Assembly: GCA_963678675.1 (NCBI GenBank)
Contig: OY783192.1
Coordinates: forward strand, 9,581,953 to 9,645,952
Source of the DNA: Xiphydria camelus
Lineage: Eukaryota > Arthropoda > Insecta > Hymenoptera > Xiphydriidae
Reading direction: 5' to 3'
DNA length: 64,000 nt
The notes below the pieces were generated by a model, which did no database searches, was not told the DNA's origin, and saw only the letters and a list, made by a program, of their open reading frames with translations. Positions 53,707 through 64,000 of this stretch are shown one piece after another. Numbering within the stretch: the first letter of the stretch is position 1; each line of letters begins with the position of its first letter. Position numbers and translations under genes: made by a program.

Positions 53707-53940
53707 TTATTCCACGGCTGCCAAAAGTGCCTGGTCTTCGAAATCAGATGGTTGACCTCTTCCTTCTTCATCTGTAATGTTTGTATCGCCCGATTTGAAC
53801 TTTTTGAACCATCTTTCAACTTGGCTTTTGCTGATTGTTTCCTCACCAAAAAGTTCGTTGAGATCGCGAAATGACTGTGCCGCCTTCCATTCTTTCTCGA
53901 AGTGGTAGAGCATAATGTGAGTGCACCGGTATCCGTCCAC
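53707..53940 (-). pseudogene. Mariner transposase N-terminal half, inverted copy 2
   Basis: It reads AQSFRDLNELFGEETISKSQ and WFKKFKSGDTNITDEEGRGQ on the minus strand, close to copy 1 but with distinct substitutions. It stops at the palindrome centre on the left. On the right it is cut near 53940; its 5' remainder, ENHVHIRH, lies at about 56365-56412. Confidence 0.88.
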
Positions 53941-54729
53941 GTAAGATTTTTTTAGCGGGAAATGTAATATTTAATTACCATGACCAAATATAGAAAGGAG
54001 AGTAAATATAATACAATGATGGACTCTTTTTCATCAATAAAAAATTTAAAAATTTGAAAAGGGATTCATAATAATTAAATAATAAAATTTTAAAGCGAAG
54101 GGTAAAAAGGGTCAATATTCGACCGTCTGTTTTCGCTCTGCGCTGGTACCGAATAACGTAATTTTAAGGCGGCGGTAAACACGTGGCATTCGGCGAATGC
54201 CGAGCAATGCTCGCCGATGTCAACGAGGCTTTAAGGTCGAGCCCGAACATTCGGAATTTGGCGAATACCGAGCGACCGCTCGGTGACCGCCGAGCGACAG
54301 CTCGACCCGGCGAACGCCGAGTAGTGTGGACTCGGAAGGTCGGTTCTTACCTGAGGCTTATAAATAAGTGCAAACTTCTTCAATGTTCTTAAAATGTATG
54401 TGAGTTTCGAAGTTATTTGCAAAAGTCGAGAGAGCATCCTGAACGAATACTTCGGATGCAGCGTTTACACATTGCTTCTTTAGTTATAGCTGAACGTTAT
54501 TCCCATACGCACCGATGTAATATTACAAGTACATTTTTCATTTTTTATTTTTATTTTTTTTACCGTTCATTATTATCGCGATAATTAAATTTAGAGTTAA
54601 TCCCGCCATCCGTCGCAATAGTGAGACGAGCAGTATGTTTCGGTGAATCTAAGCTGTTATTGAGCTCGCAGCCCCATCAATCTTTCCTGGAAATGTTAAT
54701 TATCGAACGTCGCAACCAAACTAGTCGAA

Positions 54730-55170
54730 ATGAGCCACTTTCCACAATATCCATACGTCCAGGTAAACGGTGACGCTACCGGCGACATTGATTCTTCCTT
54801 TCATAGTGAGTGGAGTAAAGCAAGAATAGCGAAGGATGAACAAAATATTCATAATTTGATTTTGTCCTTAACAGGTTGCAACATATTTAATATTGATGTA
54901 GATCTCGGTCTTCGCAATATTTATACCGAAGCTCTTGCAGATGAAAACACTGTCAATTGTTTGCTGAATTTAAAAGAAACTGGAGAATCGATGATAAAGG
55001 AGTACGAAACTCAACGTTTTGAATTAAATAAGAAATACGTTTTTGACCCACTAGTAAGAAGTTCTTATCGCATGAAATACTTGATTACCCTACATATCTC
55101 TTTGAAGGATTCTACAGGGAAAAAAACGAAATCAACATTAGTAATCGAAATTCAAATAGTAGGTACATAA
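54730..55170 (+). CDS. Transposon-linked protein of unknown name, N-terminal part
   Basis: A 146-codon ORF with ATG at 54730. The central part follows a pattern I recall from large uncharacterised proteins in repeat-rich invertebrate genomes: WSKARIAKDEQNIHNLILSL, a LGLRNIYTEALADENTV block and a KETGESMIKEYETQRF block. The last 30 residues (TLHISLKDSTGKKTKSTLVI) look less typical and may follow a frame change. It is paired with the ORF at 55272, probably as one former gene. No catalytic motif is evident. Confidence 0.5.
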   Translation: MSHFPQYPYVQVNGDATGDIDSSFHSEWSKARIAKDEQNIHNLILSLTGCNIFNIDVDLGLRNIYTEALADENTVNCLLNLKETGESMIKEYETQRFELNKKYVFDPLVRSSYRMKYLITLHISLKDSTGKKTKSTLVIEIQIVGT

Positions 55171-55271
55171 TGAGCAAGTTATCAAAACGCGTTTTGTCTA
55201 TTCGCAATTTGTCCTATAATCGCTAATAGTTTAGCGATTATAGGACAAACTGCGAATGGACAATACGCGTT

Positions 55272-55688
55272 TTGGTAAGTTGCTCCTCACATGCATGTGG
55301 AAACAACACTTTTCAGCAAATAATACAATCTAATCATTCGAAAGTTTGTATTTTCGATGGAATGTCACTAGTGCATAAAATTCAATTTCAAAAATGTAAT
55401 ACTTTCGGAGATTTTGCCACTGCATACGATCGAAAGGAACGAAACCGAAGCAAATTGTTATATCAAGTCCTTCAACCAAAATCCCTGCCAACTACAAAGA
55501 TTTTTTTTCTTCTACTCAAAACAAACTGCAACTTGTTCAATTTCCCTGCACGTATGCTCCAACTTAAAAAAAATCAATGCTGTATCATCAATAGCAGTAT
55601 CTATTTGAATGGGTATTGCGAGAAACGGTTCATTACGACTCGTCCGACTCGGGAAAGGTGGGGGACTGCGAATTCATTAATAGTCTAG
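55272..55688 (+). pseudogene. Transposon-linked protein of unknown name, second part
   Basis: The stretch KVCIFDGMSLVHKIQF with NTFGDFATAYDR matches the 'DGMxLV ... TFGxFA' pattern that in related large proteins follows the part encoded at 54730. In those proteins a PIN- or XPG-like nuclease fold has been suspected, but I cannot show that here. After about residue 75 the frame degenerates into a low-quality tail that overlaps a dispersed repeat (55605-55775). Confidence 0.45.
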
Positions 55689-56907
55689 ATTCGCGGATAC
55701 AGACCGCCTGCCTTGTCATTATGACCGACGGTGGGATTAACTCTAGATTGGCGATTATAATGAAGTGGTAGGTGTTTACGACTATTCGTTTACTTTGATG
55801 TGCCACGAAAGACCGACAAACTACGGGAACGGCGAACATTTGGACGAACACCAGATTCGGCCATCGGCAAACAGCGAGCAACCCCTGCACACATTCGGGA
55901 TTCGCCGAGCAGTCGCTCGGTGTTCGTCGAATACCGAATGTCTAGCCACTCTGTTTGATTACGAGAACTAAGCCAATAATACATTTGGCCATCGGCAAAC
56001 AGCGAATAACCCGTGTACACATTCGGCATTCGCCGAGCAGTCGCTTAAAGCCTCGTTGACATCGGCGAGCATTGCTCGGCATTCGCCGAATGCCGCGTGT
56101 TTACCGCCGCCTTTATAATAATAAAATGTCTTTTTCAGCACTTCCAATAATTTTAATTTATGTTACAATATATTATTCATCGATTTAAACATATTTTAAT
56201 ACGTTTGTTACTTACATTTTGTCGTATCCATCTGAACTACTGATCTCCAATCCTAACCTATACTCTTCTAACGAAATATATTCAAAGGATGATGTTAGCG
56301 CCACGCATCGAAACAAATAATTAATCCTTCGGTGGACGGATACCCATACACGGTCGGATACCGGTGCAGTCACGGTATGACGAATATGGACATGATTTTC
56401 GACACACATTTTATTAACTAAATAAAGAAGATTATTTTAATGAAAAAAAATAAACAAAATGCCAATTTTTAAAGAAAAAGCCGCCAAAAAAACCGCAATA
56501 ATTATGCACCAACCCAATAGTTTTACTTATATTATACGTCCAATGATATACATAGGCAGCGTAGTCATGCATATTATGGAGAATACAACTTTAGAATGGC
56601 TTTCTCTCAGAAATGGTGAATCTTAGGAAAAAAGTGTACGGACAATTTTTGTAGAGAATTGCATGATCTACAATTTTTGTCTACACTATTTTTATCATAA
56701 AACTAACCGTTTCACTAATAAATCCAAGAAACCCATTTTTGCGAACTTTGCCCCCTTTGCTTTTGCGATCTTGCATAAAATTCTTTGCACACACGGGATC
56801 GATGGGGACTTTTCACAACTTTATTATAATGGTATCCCTAACGTTCATGTAAATTTTCAGCTTCTTGGGAATTTATGCAAGGGTGAATGTCTATTTTGAC
56901 CGGACTA

Positions 56908-57430
56908 TTAGCATAGTGAGTAGTTAGCATAGTCCTCGAGTCCTCATCTGCTGCACGCTCCTGTGGTTAAGAATATTATTACTATTGGTGTTCATATGAA
57001 GTTTGATGAATAAATGTATATTGCTTTTCCTGTCAATAAGAAAGAGCTTGAATAAATAAGATTTTATAATTGTATTATTCTTTTCTCAACATTTTTCTAA
57101 ATTTATGATTGTATCTTTTGATAAATATTCTTGCATAGATACAAATTGATATTAATATCAATTTGCGTCTATGCAAGAAATAAATAATAATTAAATAAAT
57201 AAATAAAAATAAATAAATAATTATATATATAATATGAATGTTTATTCATCCTACATTAATTGATTGTCTTTCATTTACTTTAATAATCTGTGCTTTTTAA
57301 TAAACAGTATAGTTTATAACTTGCTCAACATACTCTGGAGACTCGAAATGAAATAATTCATTGATTTAATAATTTAACAAATTACAATTTTTGTCCATTT
57401 ATTCACAAATAAATTTTCAAGTCTATATAT
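56908..57430. other. Continuation of LINE sequence and AT-rich spacer
   Basis: From 56908 to about 57000 a minus-strand open frame (DEDSRTMLTTHYANINN) is in phase with the LINE left of the foldback. Further right there is only AT-rich DNA, with a hairpin at 57132-57178 (TTGCATAGATACAAATTGAT and inverse). Confidence 0.45.
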
Positions 57431-57638
57431 GCAGGAGACCGAAATTTTTCTGTCTCGTACGTCATTAAAAATGACGGAAAAGTTCCGTCAAAAAGACGTT
57501 GAATTTTGACGTCCAAGGTACGTCGTAAATATGACGTCTCTGTGACGTTAATATTACGACAACTGACGTCTGAAACCCTATACTGACCAAAAAATGAAGT
57601 CTGAGATGTTATTCTAACGTCAGTGTGCTACCTGGGTT

Positions 57639-57668
57639 CATTTGTCAAAACTGCGATTTAGAATAATT
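57639..57668 (+). pseudogene. Last codons of the split PHD finger
   Basis: Right of the inserted element the frame continues with ICQNCDLE and a TAA stop. These Cys residues complete the PHD finger begun at 49105-49475. AATAAAATAAAA lies about 60 bp downstream. Confidence 0.7.
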
Positions 57669-58356
57669 TTCTATTTAAAACATTTTCATGAGACATTATC
57701 TTGTAATCTTTTATTCAATAAAATAAAAAAACGAATTTGGCTTTCTATTTCATTCACTCAGTTTTTCCAGATCATTTTCAATAATTACGGCGTATATTTC
57801 GTCGATTTTCAGCGGTGGGCCAACCTAGACAGCCACCTAGACATCCTTGACAGTATTTAAAAATTTTTTTTAATACCCATTACTTTTTAATTTTTCATCC
57901 AATCAATTCGTAATACCTCGAAAAAGTTTTCTTTTTTCTGGACCTTTCTAAGAATGTGCAATAATTATCAGAATTAAGAGATACGGCAGTGTCTCGCGGC
58001 ATGTTCGTTCAACGTCGCAGCACCCGTGTATCTTTACAGGAAAAATGTCTGCCCCCTTCACCCCTCGATCTTTACATCGAATTTTGTCAATAAATATATG
58101 GTTATAACCGAAACTATGCTTAGTTACGCCATATAAATTGATTTTTCTCTATTGATAGAGACCAGAATAATTTTAAAAGTTACATATTAACAGAAATTCA
58201 TCCTTAACACACACACAACGCGAAGCCACGCCCCTCCCGCCTAAAACTCGAGAATTTTAGATTTCTCGGCCGATATCTATATGTTAAAATGTCACAAAAA
58301 TTCCGGCAATCTTCGGCGATAGTCAGCCATGATCTTAAATGTGTATATGTGTCATA
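57669..58356. other. Unassigned spacer
   Basis: 3' flank of the pogo-type fragment, then AT-rich DNA with nothing recognised. Confidence 0.35.
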
Positions 58357-58984
58357 CCCACTTAGCGTAATTGTCCATTTCATGAAATGGATATCAACTT
58401 CGCGAACTGTATCCAGATAGAGGAATAATATTTTATACCTCTATCTGGATAAAATTCTGTCCAGTTTATGAAATGGAAATATTCTTTATCCATTTAATGA
58501 AATCATCTTACATTACAGCATCTGGACAAAAACCGTCCAGTTCCTGTTCTGTACAGATAGACCTTATTTGTCCACTTCAAGCAACATAACCTATAAAGTA
58601 GTTAGTATTTAACTGTGTCTACAGTATCGTTAATCCGGATTTTATTCAACTCCATCATATCAAAGTTTATAGAATATTCACAGATATTGGATCAATGTAA
58701 TTTAATGACAATGCGTTCGTGGTCCGTTTAAGGTCTCGACGTAATAATCTCTAAAGGTTTTTGAACTTACTCTTATGGGGATATTCTGTAAACTTTTAGT
58801 TACCTATATTGCTATCTATTTGTTATAGCAGCGCTCGGCGGTGAATTTAATGCATGCCTAACAATTTGTAAAATTAGGTATTTAAATTTAATTGTTAACA
58901 TTTTCAAAGATAGGATTCGAATCTTCAACCAACACGGAGTTTAAACACTGTTGACATAATATATGTGTTACCGTTAAAACCGGT

Positions 58985-59105
58985 TTTCAGTTAAAACAAA
59001 AGCTCTTCAGTCAAAACTAGTTTTTCCTAGTCAAAACTAGAATTGACAAATATTTTCAGTTGATTCTAGTTTTGATTAAACATATTGTCAGTAAATACTA
59101 GGTTA
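58985..59105. repeat. CAGTCAAAACTAG motif cluster
   Basis: Variants of CAGTTAAAAC, CAGTCAAAACTAG and TCAAAACTAGAATTGA repeat over 120 bp, some inverted. Confidence 0.5.
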
Positions 59106-59148
59106 AAATTAAATACGTTTTCATGCCGTATGTCAGCTAATTCTAGTT

Positions 59149-59285
59149 TTATGTGGCTTCGCTCGCTCCGCCGATTCTAACCTAACCCAACCTAATCTAA
59201 CAAATTAAAATATAAATAAATTAGACTCGGTAAGGTTAGATTAGGTTTGGTTAGGTTATAATCGGCGGAGCGAGCGAAGCCACCA
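59149..59285. mobile_element. 137-bp palindromic MITE
   Basis: The arms GTGGCTTCGCTCGCTCCGCC and inverse enclose CTAACCTAACCCAACCTAAT and its inverse. The CCTAA-like runs resemble insect telomere repeats but are irregular and arranged as a palindrome. Confidence 0.75.
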
Positions 59286-59555
59286 GAAACGGTATGCATC
59301 AGTCTCGACTTCTCAACATATGTATGTCGGACAATAAATTCAAAAACCTTACAGTTTTTGGACAATTTTTGTGTCCACAGATGCTGTAATGTAAGATGAT
59401 TTCATTAAATGGATAAAGAATATTTCCATTTCATGAACTGGACAGAATTTTATCCAGATAGAGGAATAATATTTAAAATATTATTCCTCTATCTGGATAC
59501 AGTTCGCGAAGTGGATATCCATTTCATGAAACGGACAATTATTACGCAAAGTGGG

Positions 59556-60791
59556 TGCGACATATACATAGATGCGATCAAACACACACACGCGCCATTG
59601 AATGTGTTAGATATATTTCGGCTTTCATCGTCGACTGTTCGGCGATGATCGAAAATGCGTACACAAATGCGACCACACGCGTACGCCATCAAATGTATAT
59701 GAGAGAATATATATGTATGATTTCAAATGCCTGTATCTCCTTTCCTAATTACTTTAAAAATATTTTTTCTTTTTCCTTGAATTCAGAAAATTATAGCGAG
59801 CATTTCCATTACTGCAATTATTTCCATGCAATAACATATATTATGGTTTCATGCCGATTATATATGTTCAATTGCTCGTTTCATATGGTGACAGTAAATG
59901 TATCAAGCTGTCAAAATAGCTTTAAAAAAAGAAGGAAATGACATGACTATATTATCGAATATCGGACTATTTATACCTTACCGACTGTCGAAGTCAAATT
60001 TCAAGGTATCAGCCATAGGTATGACTTTGATCGGTTTGCCCGCGGACATACGGGAGTTATTTATGGAAATCCTTTTACGAACGAATTGTTCTGGGGAAAA
60101 TATATATATTATCGAAACATTAATTATAAAATCATTTCAAAATATCACGAGAATAAATCATAAGTAACTTGGTTATAATTAATTGACTCGTATCGGTATA
60201 AAATGTGAGACTTTAATTTTGTGGTAATAAAAAGCTATTCTCCTACATGTACATATTCTCCTCATGAATAAATTCCAAAAAGGAGTGACATCTTGTCACA
60301 AAAACAGATTCTCTGTAAAAAGAAGGCGGCATGTTCATTCAGTGCCAACAAAATTGATACGTAAAATACTCTCCAAAAAAGATTAGAAATCAATTACGAT
60401 CGCCATGTTCAAGATTTATATATAAAAAATAAAAGGCATCATTTGAAAGGAAAATTATTGTAAATCAAAAGTTACTAAAAAATTCGACAAAATATTTATT
60501 TAAAAAATTTCATAGAAAAGAACTCTCCGCGTTTTTTTCAAAATAAAAAATTCAGACAGATAGAAAATTATATTCGATGTTTATGCACTTATGATTTTAA
60601 ATAAATTCATACACTTATATGATACCACCAGTATATAGTGAAAAAAATATGAAAACTTAAACGCGGCAAGTTCTTTTTTATGAAAATTTGTTATATTCTT
60701 TTTTACACGGAAGTTATGGGCAAAAGTCAAAAGTATAGCCAACCCTGACAAGATTCCCCTGTGTTACGTTTCTTTTCGGTGGCGGTATATA
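59556..60791. other. Unassigned AT-rich DNA
   Basis: Short overlapping frames (for example 59555-60167) have biased composition and no domain. No repeat recognised. Confidence 0.35.
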
Positions 60792-61002
60792 CACCCGTGC
60801 TCACGGATTCTGTCGCTGGTGACTTTTTTTAAATGTTATTTTTAAACGTACTAACCAATGATTAATAATTCTCATGCTTTCATTAATGAGAGTAGACGCC
60901 ACCGTAGATAATGAGGGCATGAGAGTTAATTGTTCATTGGTTAGTACGTTTAAAAATAACATTTAAAAAAGTCATCAACGATAAAATCCGTGAGCACGGG
61001 TG
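60792..61002. mobile_element. 211-bp palindromic MITE with CACCCGTGCTCACGG ends
   Basis: The ends CACCCGTGCTCACGGATT and the inverse are flanked by TA (60790-60791, 61003-61004). Arms of about 85 bp contain AAATGTTATTTTTAAACGTA and its inverse. Confidence 0.85.
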
Positions 61003-61204
61003 TACCTCTTCGAAATGGTACATTTTTTCTACACTACTCTGCAAACACAAAAAGGGAGTATCTGACTTTTTCAGCCAAAATGAGTTTGACTGTCAAGTGA
61101 TAATTTTGCGATTTTTTAACATTTTCATTACGAAATGAGCGTTCTATATAGGTCTAAATTTTCATACACAATTTGTTTAATAAAAGTTTTCGTATTTCAT
61201 TCTA

Positions 61205-61910
61205 GGTAGAATAGAATAGAATAGAATAGAATTATTTATTGCAGCTAGGACCAGTAGGTCCTGTAGGCAACCCGTTTCCGGGGGAAAAACCCGATGTTAT
61301 GTGAGAGCACCACAGCCAGGCGCCTCCATCGTGACAAACATCTTACAAAATGAAGAAACTTAAACCAGATAACGCTTAAAACTACATTACAAAATAAACA
61401 GTCTTCGCTGAAACTACAAAATGACAATAGAAAATCTTCCACGCTTAAAGTACTAAATAGGATAACGAAAATAAGTTTGCAGAAAATAAAAATAAAAATA
61501 GAAATAAAGTTAAACTTAACAAAGAGTTTCTCCTGCAGGTTCTTCTAACGCTAGATCCGCTCCCAAACAAAATCGCGTGTATCTTCTCGCTATTCAGCAA
61601 CAGACCGTTTGTCGCCGCCCAGATACGTATTAAGAGAATGTCGCGGTTCAACCGAATACCCATCCCCTCAATATTTGCAGGAGTCTCCCTACAGAAGATT
61701 TGCAGATCATCTGCATATAAATTATAGCTACAACTCGAAAGCGCATACTTCAGGTCCGACATGTAAAGGGAGAAAAGCAGCGGTGCAAACACTGAGCCCT
61801 GCGGCACACCTGGATGGCTATTCTGTAATTCCGGGGAGAGTGAGCGTAGGTACCTGGGAAGTGACCGTTCCACGGGTGAGAGCTTCCCTTGCCCAGCTCA
61901 TGCCCGACCG
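61205..61910 (-). pseudogene. Truncated LINE with RT fragment and TTCTA tail
   Basis: On the minus strand 61445-61873 reads GVPQGSVFAPLLFSLYMSDL and YNLYADDLQIF, the RT catalytic region, then NSEKIHAILFG. After a deletion the 3' UTR follows and ends with a TTCTA pentanucleotide tail (AATAG repeats at 61206-61230 on the plus strand). Such tails mark 3' ends of several insect LINE clades. Everything upstream of the palm is missing. Confidence 0.8.
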
Positions 61911-61956
61911 TTGAAACGTGTACCTAAACAGCTATTCTCTAAGAGACTTAAGCCCG

Positions 61957-62257
61957 CTACAGACTATGCGCGATGCGTGATGCGCGATGCGCGATGCGTG
62001 ATTTCGTGCATAGTGTGTAGGGACTTATTCGTTAAAAATCGATTCGTAAACAACATGATTCGTGTGGTTCGCAGTGATTCGCAGTGGTTCGTTCTTGGCC
62101 AACTCGCTACAGACTATGCGCGATGCGTGATGCGCGATGCGCGATGCGTGATTCGCGGCAGTTCGTGAATAGTGTGTAGGGACTTGTTCGTTAAAAATCA
62201 ATTCGTAAACAGCATGGTTCGTGTGGTTCGCAGTGATGCGCAGTGATTCGCTCTTGG
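61957..62257 (+). repeat. Two tandem copies of a 150-bp unit
   Basis: Each unit starts CTACAGACTATGCGCGATGC, repeats GCGATGCGTGATGC, has GCATAGTGTGTAGGGACTT-like sequence (a partial inverse of its start) and ends with TTCGTGTGGTTCGCAGTGAT. The copies are about 93 percent identical. Confidence 0.75.
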
Positions 62258-64000
62258 AGGCAGTAAATGGACGAATATCAAAGGCTGCGCATCAACCGCT
62301 GTTTCTCGCCGAAGTACGGGCTGTGGTCATAGTTAATTTGTCCATTCTTTGTGCGCGCTATTTAGTTTACAGGAATTTTCCGGTAGTTGAGGGGCTGTAG
62401 GTAACCCTCCGCAAGTCACCTTCGGATGGCAGAGTCCGAGGCTCGTTTATGTTTCTGTTTTGAAAGTGACAGCTCTAACTTTCGAGAAAACATCACAATA
62501 AAATAATTCGCCGACGATTTGTCGTAGGCCGGCCGATCGGCGCCGTGGGAACATAATGCTCGCGGTAGACATATCGAAGATTCACGAAACACTTTGTATT
62601 GTTATTTTTGCCTGTCCGGAAGGGACAATTTCATGGCTCTTTCTCGAAAGTACAGAGAAAGGGGAAAAACGTTCTTACTGGGTTTTTTTTTCCGAACATG
62701 TGATAACCAAACAGTCGATGTATATGAACCCTTTGCCCTTCGGTGCGCACCCTGAATGCCTCCACCGATATCTTTTTTGTTATTATGGAGCAGACTCCTA
62801 CGCCAAAACACCCCTTTCAAGGACCCTTGTCTTTTTCCTATAGTGAAAACTTTCGAAGCTGTAAATCTCACTTCGTGCGTTGAAATGGATGTAAAAAAAT
62901 GGAAGCGATATTGTGATTAATTACGATAAGGATGAAGCAATGGAAACAGAATTTGAAGACTATTAAGGAGGTTCGACTATCAGACGAAAGCCAATTTACA
63001 GCCCTAATTTTTTTATATGATATACACGAATATTTTACACAACTAATACGAAAATTTGAGCAATATAGACCGTCTATAGACTATAGTTTCTTCGTTATTT
63101 TATTCTAAAGTTGACCACTTTTAACATATCGCCTTATGGGAGACGATATTGTACTAAGGTATATTATCACTGACTTTAACACACATTCCGCCAACTTTAG
63201 ACTTTGAAAGACTAGTAATTTGACAGATGAAATATTAAGGATTATGTAAAAAATAAGTAAATTAGATTTTACCGTATGTTAGCGTGCCAACCTTACCGAA
63301 ATTTCTGCAGCGATTTTTTCTATATGGTTGCAACGTAATATTATCATGAAATTCGTTTTTACTTCGCAAACCATTAGCACGCCGTATTAACGGTGAGAGA
63401 CTTGGCAATACGGTAGCGAAACAGTTGTAAAGCTGAAAGACCGAACCTTACCTGGCGTCTATTCAAACTGAGCGCGAAATTTGAAAGATTCGGAAAGATA
63501 AAAAAAATATTGTCCCTAAAATCTTTATCCAAGTTGAATGATTGTTGAAACGAAATCATGTCTTTACTTATACAATTCTTTTTCTTTTTTGACAAAATTT
63601 GACTTTATACCGGCTTTGCTGCATGCTCGCGTCATCCGCCATAGCTGGCCACTGTAGTTCACGCGTCACTGCAGCCAATATAAAATATCGCGGAGTACAA
63701 CGTTGCCAAGAATACAATGAAAATTGCAATGCACGATAAAAAATGTTTAAACTATAATCATATATCCATGATACTAAATTATCAATCGAATAACTGTTTT
63801 ATGTCTTCAGCATTCTCTTTGAGTTGTTTTTATAGGTTTTTATAGATTATTTGTAATTTTGTATTTTTCTTTAAAATGTTGGACAAAAAGCGTCTGACGA
63901 CGATTCCGGAGTCATTGACGCTCTAATAGTTCGCCATAAATTTTCCAGTATTTTATTTACTAATGATTTTCGGCATGAGCGATGCATAAAATGGGTTCAT
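62258..64000. other. Unassigned DNA to the window end
   Basis: Short frames (62556-62843, 62602-62871, 63374-63595) show no domain, signal peptide or splice structure that I can defend. No inverted repeat or RNA gene recognised. Confidence 0.35.

Larger units (their letters stand above)
54168..56111. mobile_element. 1.9-kb TIR element with GGCGGCGGTAAACACG ends
   Basis: The left end GGCGGCGGTAAACACGTGGC and the inverse of the right end match over about 70 bp, including CATTCGGCGAATGCCGAGC and GTCAACGAGGC. Inside each end CGGCGAA/TTCGCCG motifs recur. It lies in the right half of the palindromic mariner. Two ORFs of one unnamed protein family are inside. No clear target duplication. Confidence 0.7.
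53129..56517. mobile_element. Palindromic mariner (irritans-type ends)
   Basis: Both ends read TTGGGTTGGTGCATAATTAT going inward, and TA lies on each side (53127-53128, 56518-56519). After the TIRs both halves contain the 5' part of the same transposase gene in opposite orientation. It is therefore a head-to-head derivative with no 3' half. The junction of the halves is near 53703. The right half is split at about 53941-56330 by a further insertion. Confidence 0.85.
52594..56905. mobile_element. TA-flanked foldback element inserted in the LINE
   Basis: The ends are GTCCGGTCAA and its inverse, with TA on each side (52592-52593, 56906-56907). Arms of about 380 bp (52594-52976 and 56520-56905) carry GGGGAC-TTTCACAA, ATCGATCCCGTGTGTGCAAA and AGAATTGCATGATCTACAA or inverses. 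Without its insertions the element would be about 770 bp. Its centre received a 150-bp hairpin MITE and a mariner. Confidence 0.85.
49476..57636. mobile_element. 8.16-kb TIR element inserted in the PHD finger
   Basis: The left end is CCCAGGTAACACACTAACGT and the right end the inverse CCCAGGTAGCACACTGACGT. Flanking TT (49474-49475 and 57637-57638) is consistent with a 2-bp duplication, because removing one copy restores the PHD reading frame exactly. About ten TGACGT/ACGTC motifs cluster in each terminal 200-300 bp, including full TGACGTCA. No transposase for this element is visible; the interior is filled by a LINE and nested elements. Superfamily unknown. Confidence 0.8.
58357..59555. mobile_element. 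1.2-kb inverted-repeat element with CCCACTT ends
   Basis: The left end CCCACTTAGCGTAATTGTCC and the inverse of the right end CCCACTTTGCGTAATAATTG begin arms of about 220 bp. They contain ATTTCATGAAATGGATATC, ATCCAGATAGAGGAATAATA and GATGCTGTAATGTAAGATG or inverses. An inner ATTATTCCTCTATCTGGAT palindrome occurs in each arm. No transposase. Confidence 0.75.

Noticed and set aside
62556..62871. Overlapping frames on both strands
   Set aside because: No recognised motif, and each is a shadow of the other; nothing favours either.

Overview
This window looks like repeat-dense, intergenic or heterochromatic DNA from an arthropod, most likely an insect. Hymenoptera is plausible but not proven. It is AT-rich. 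I find no confidently recognisable single-copy host gene, no rRNA, no intact tRNA and no CRISPR array. The evidence for an insect is the transposon fauna: a CsRn1-clade Ty3/gypsy element primed by tRNA-Trp, two mariner lineages, a Tc1/mariner-related DDE element, an R1-clade non-LTR element, a THAP-DDE element, pogo-type transposases with PHD fingers, and many palindromic MITEs.

Layout. 1-463: duplicated transposon-end remnant. 772-11453: a 10.7-kb foldback element with mariner-type ends, TA duplications and 1.4-kb inverted arms. It carries a nearly complete CsRn1 retrotransposon (3046-7950) in its centre. Its right arm carries a 1.3-kb TAA-flanked element (9716-11020) with a tRNA-like sequence in each of its own arms. 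11757-16362: palindromes and a nested set of inverted-repeat elements, including a TTAA-flanked element with a Mutator-like transposase C-terminus (13549-15118) and a split MADF domain. 16400-19935: a THAP-DDE element with long arms, broken by an 83-bp TTAA MITE. 20227-21810: unassigned CpG-rich DNA. 21814-26758: a 4.9-kb TAA-flanked element with nearly identical 0.9-kb arms. 26762-33940: MITEs, foldbacks, tandem repeats, a small acidic ORF and a TIR element with clustered CAGGTCT motifs. 33964-37592: LTR-like direct repeats with an R1-clade element inserted between 15-bp target duplications. 37642-42066: palindromes and a 134-bp tandem array. 42302-44930: a mariner and a second DDE element, both on the minus strand and both broken. 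45958-46859: a pogo-like element remnant.

49105-57668 is the most deeply nested part. A pogo-type transposase 3' end (AT-hook plus PHD finger) is split inside the PHD finger by an 8.16-kb element (49476-57636). That element contains a LINE, the LINE contains a TA-flanked foldback, the foldback contains a palindromic mariner, and the mariner contains a further TIR element with two fragments of an unnamed transposon-linked protein. 58357-62257 adds more inverted-repeat elements, a truncated LINE and a tandem repeat. The last 1.7 kb is unassigned.

The ORFs belong to mobile elements or are unassigned; they do not form a host pathway. The recurring theme is inverted-repeat (hairpin-forming) DNA: more than twenty palindromes from about 85 bp to 10.7 kb, several sharing terminal motifs but differing inside.
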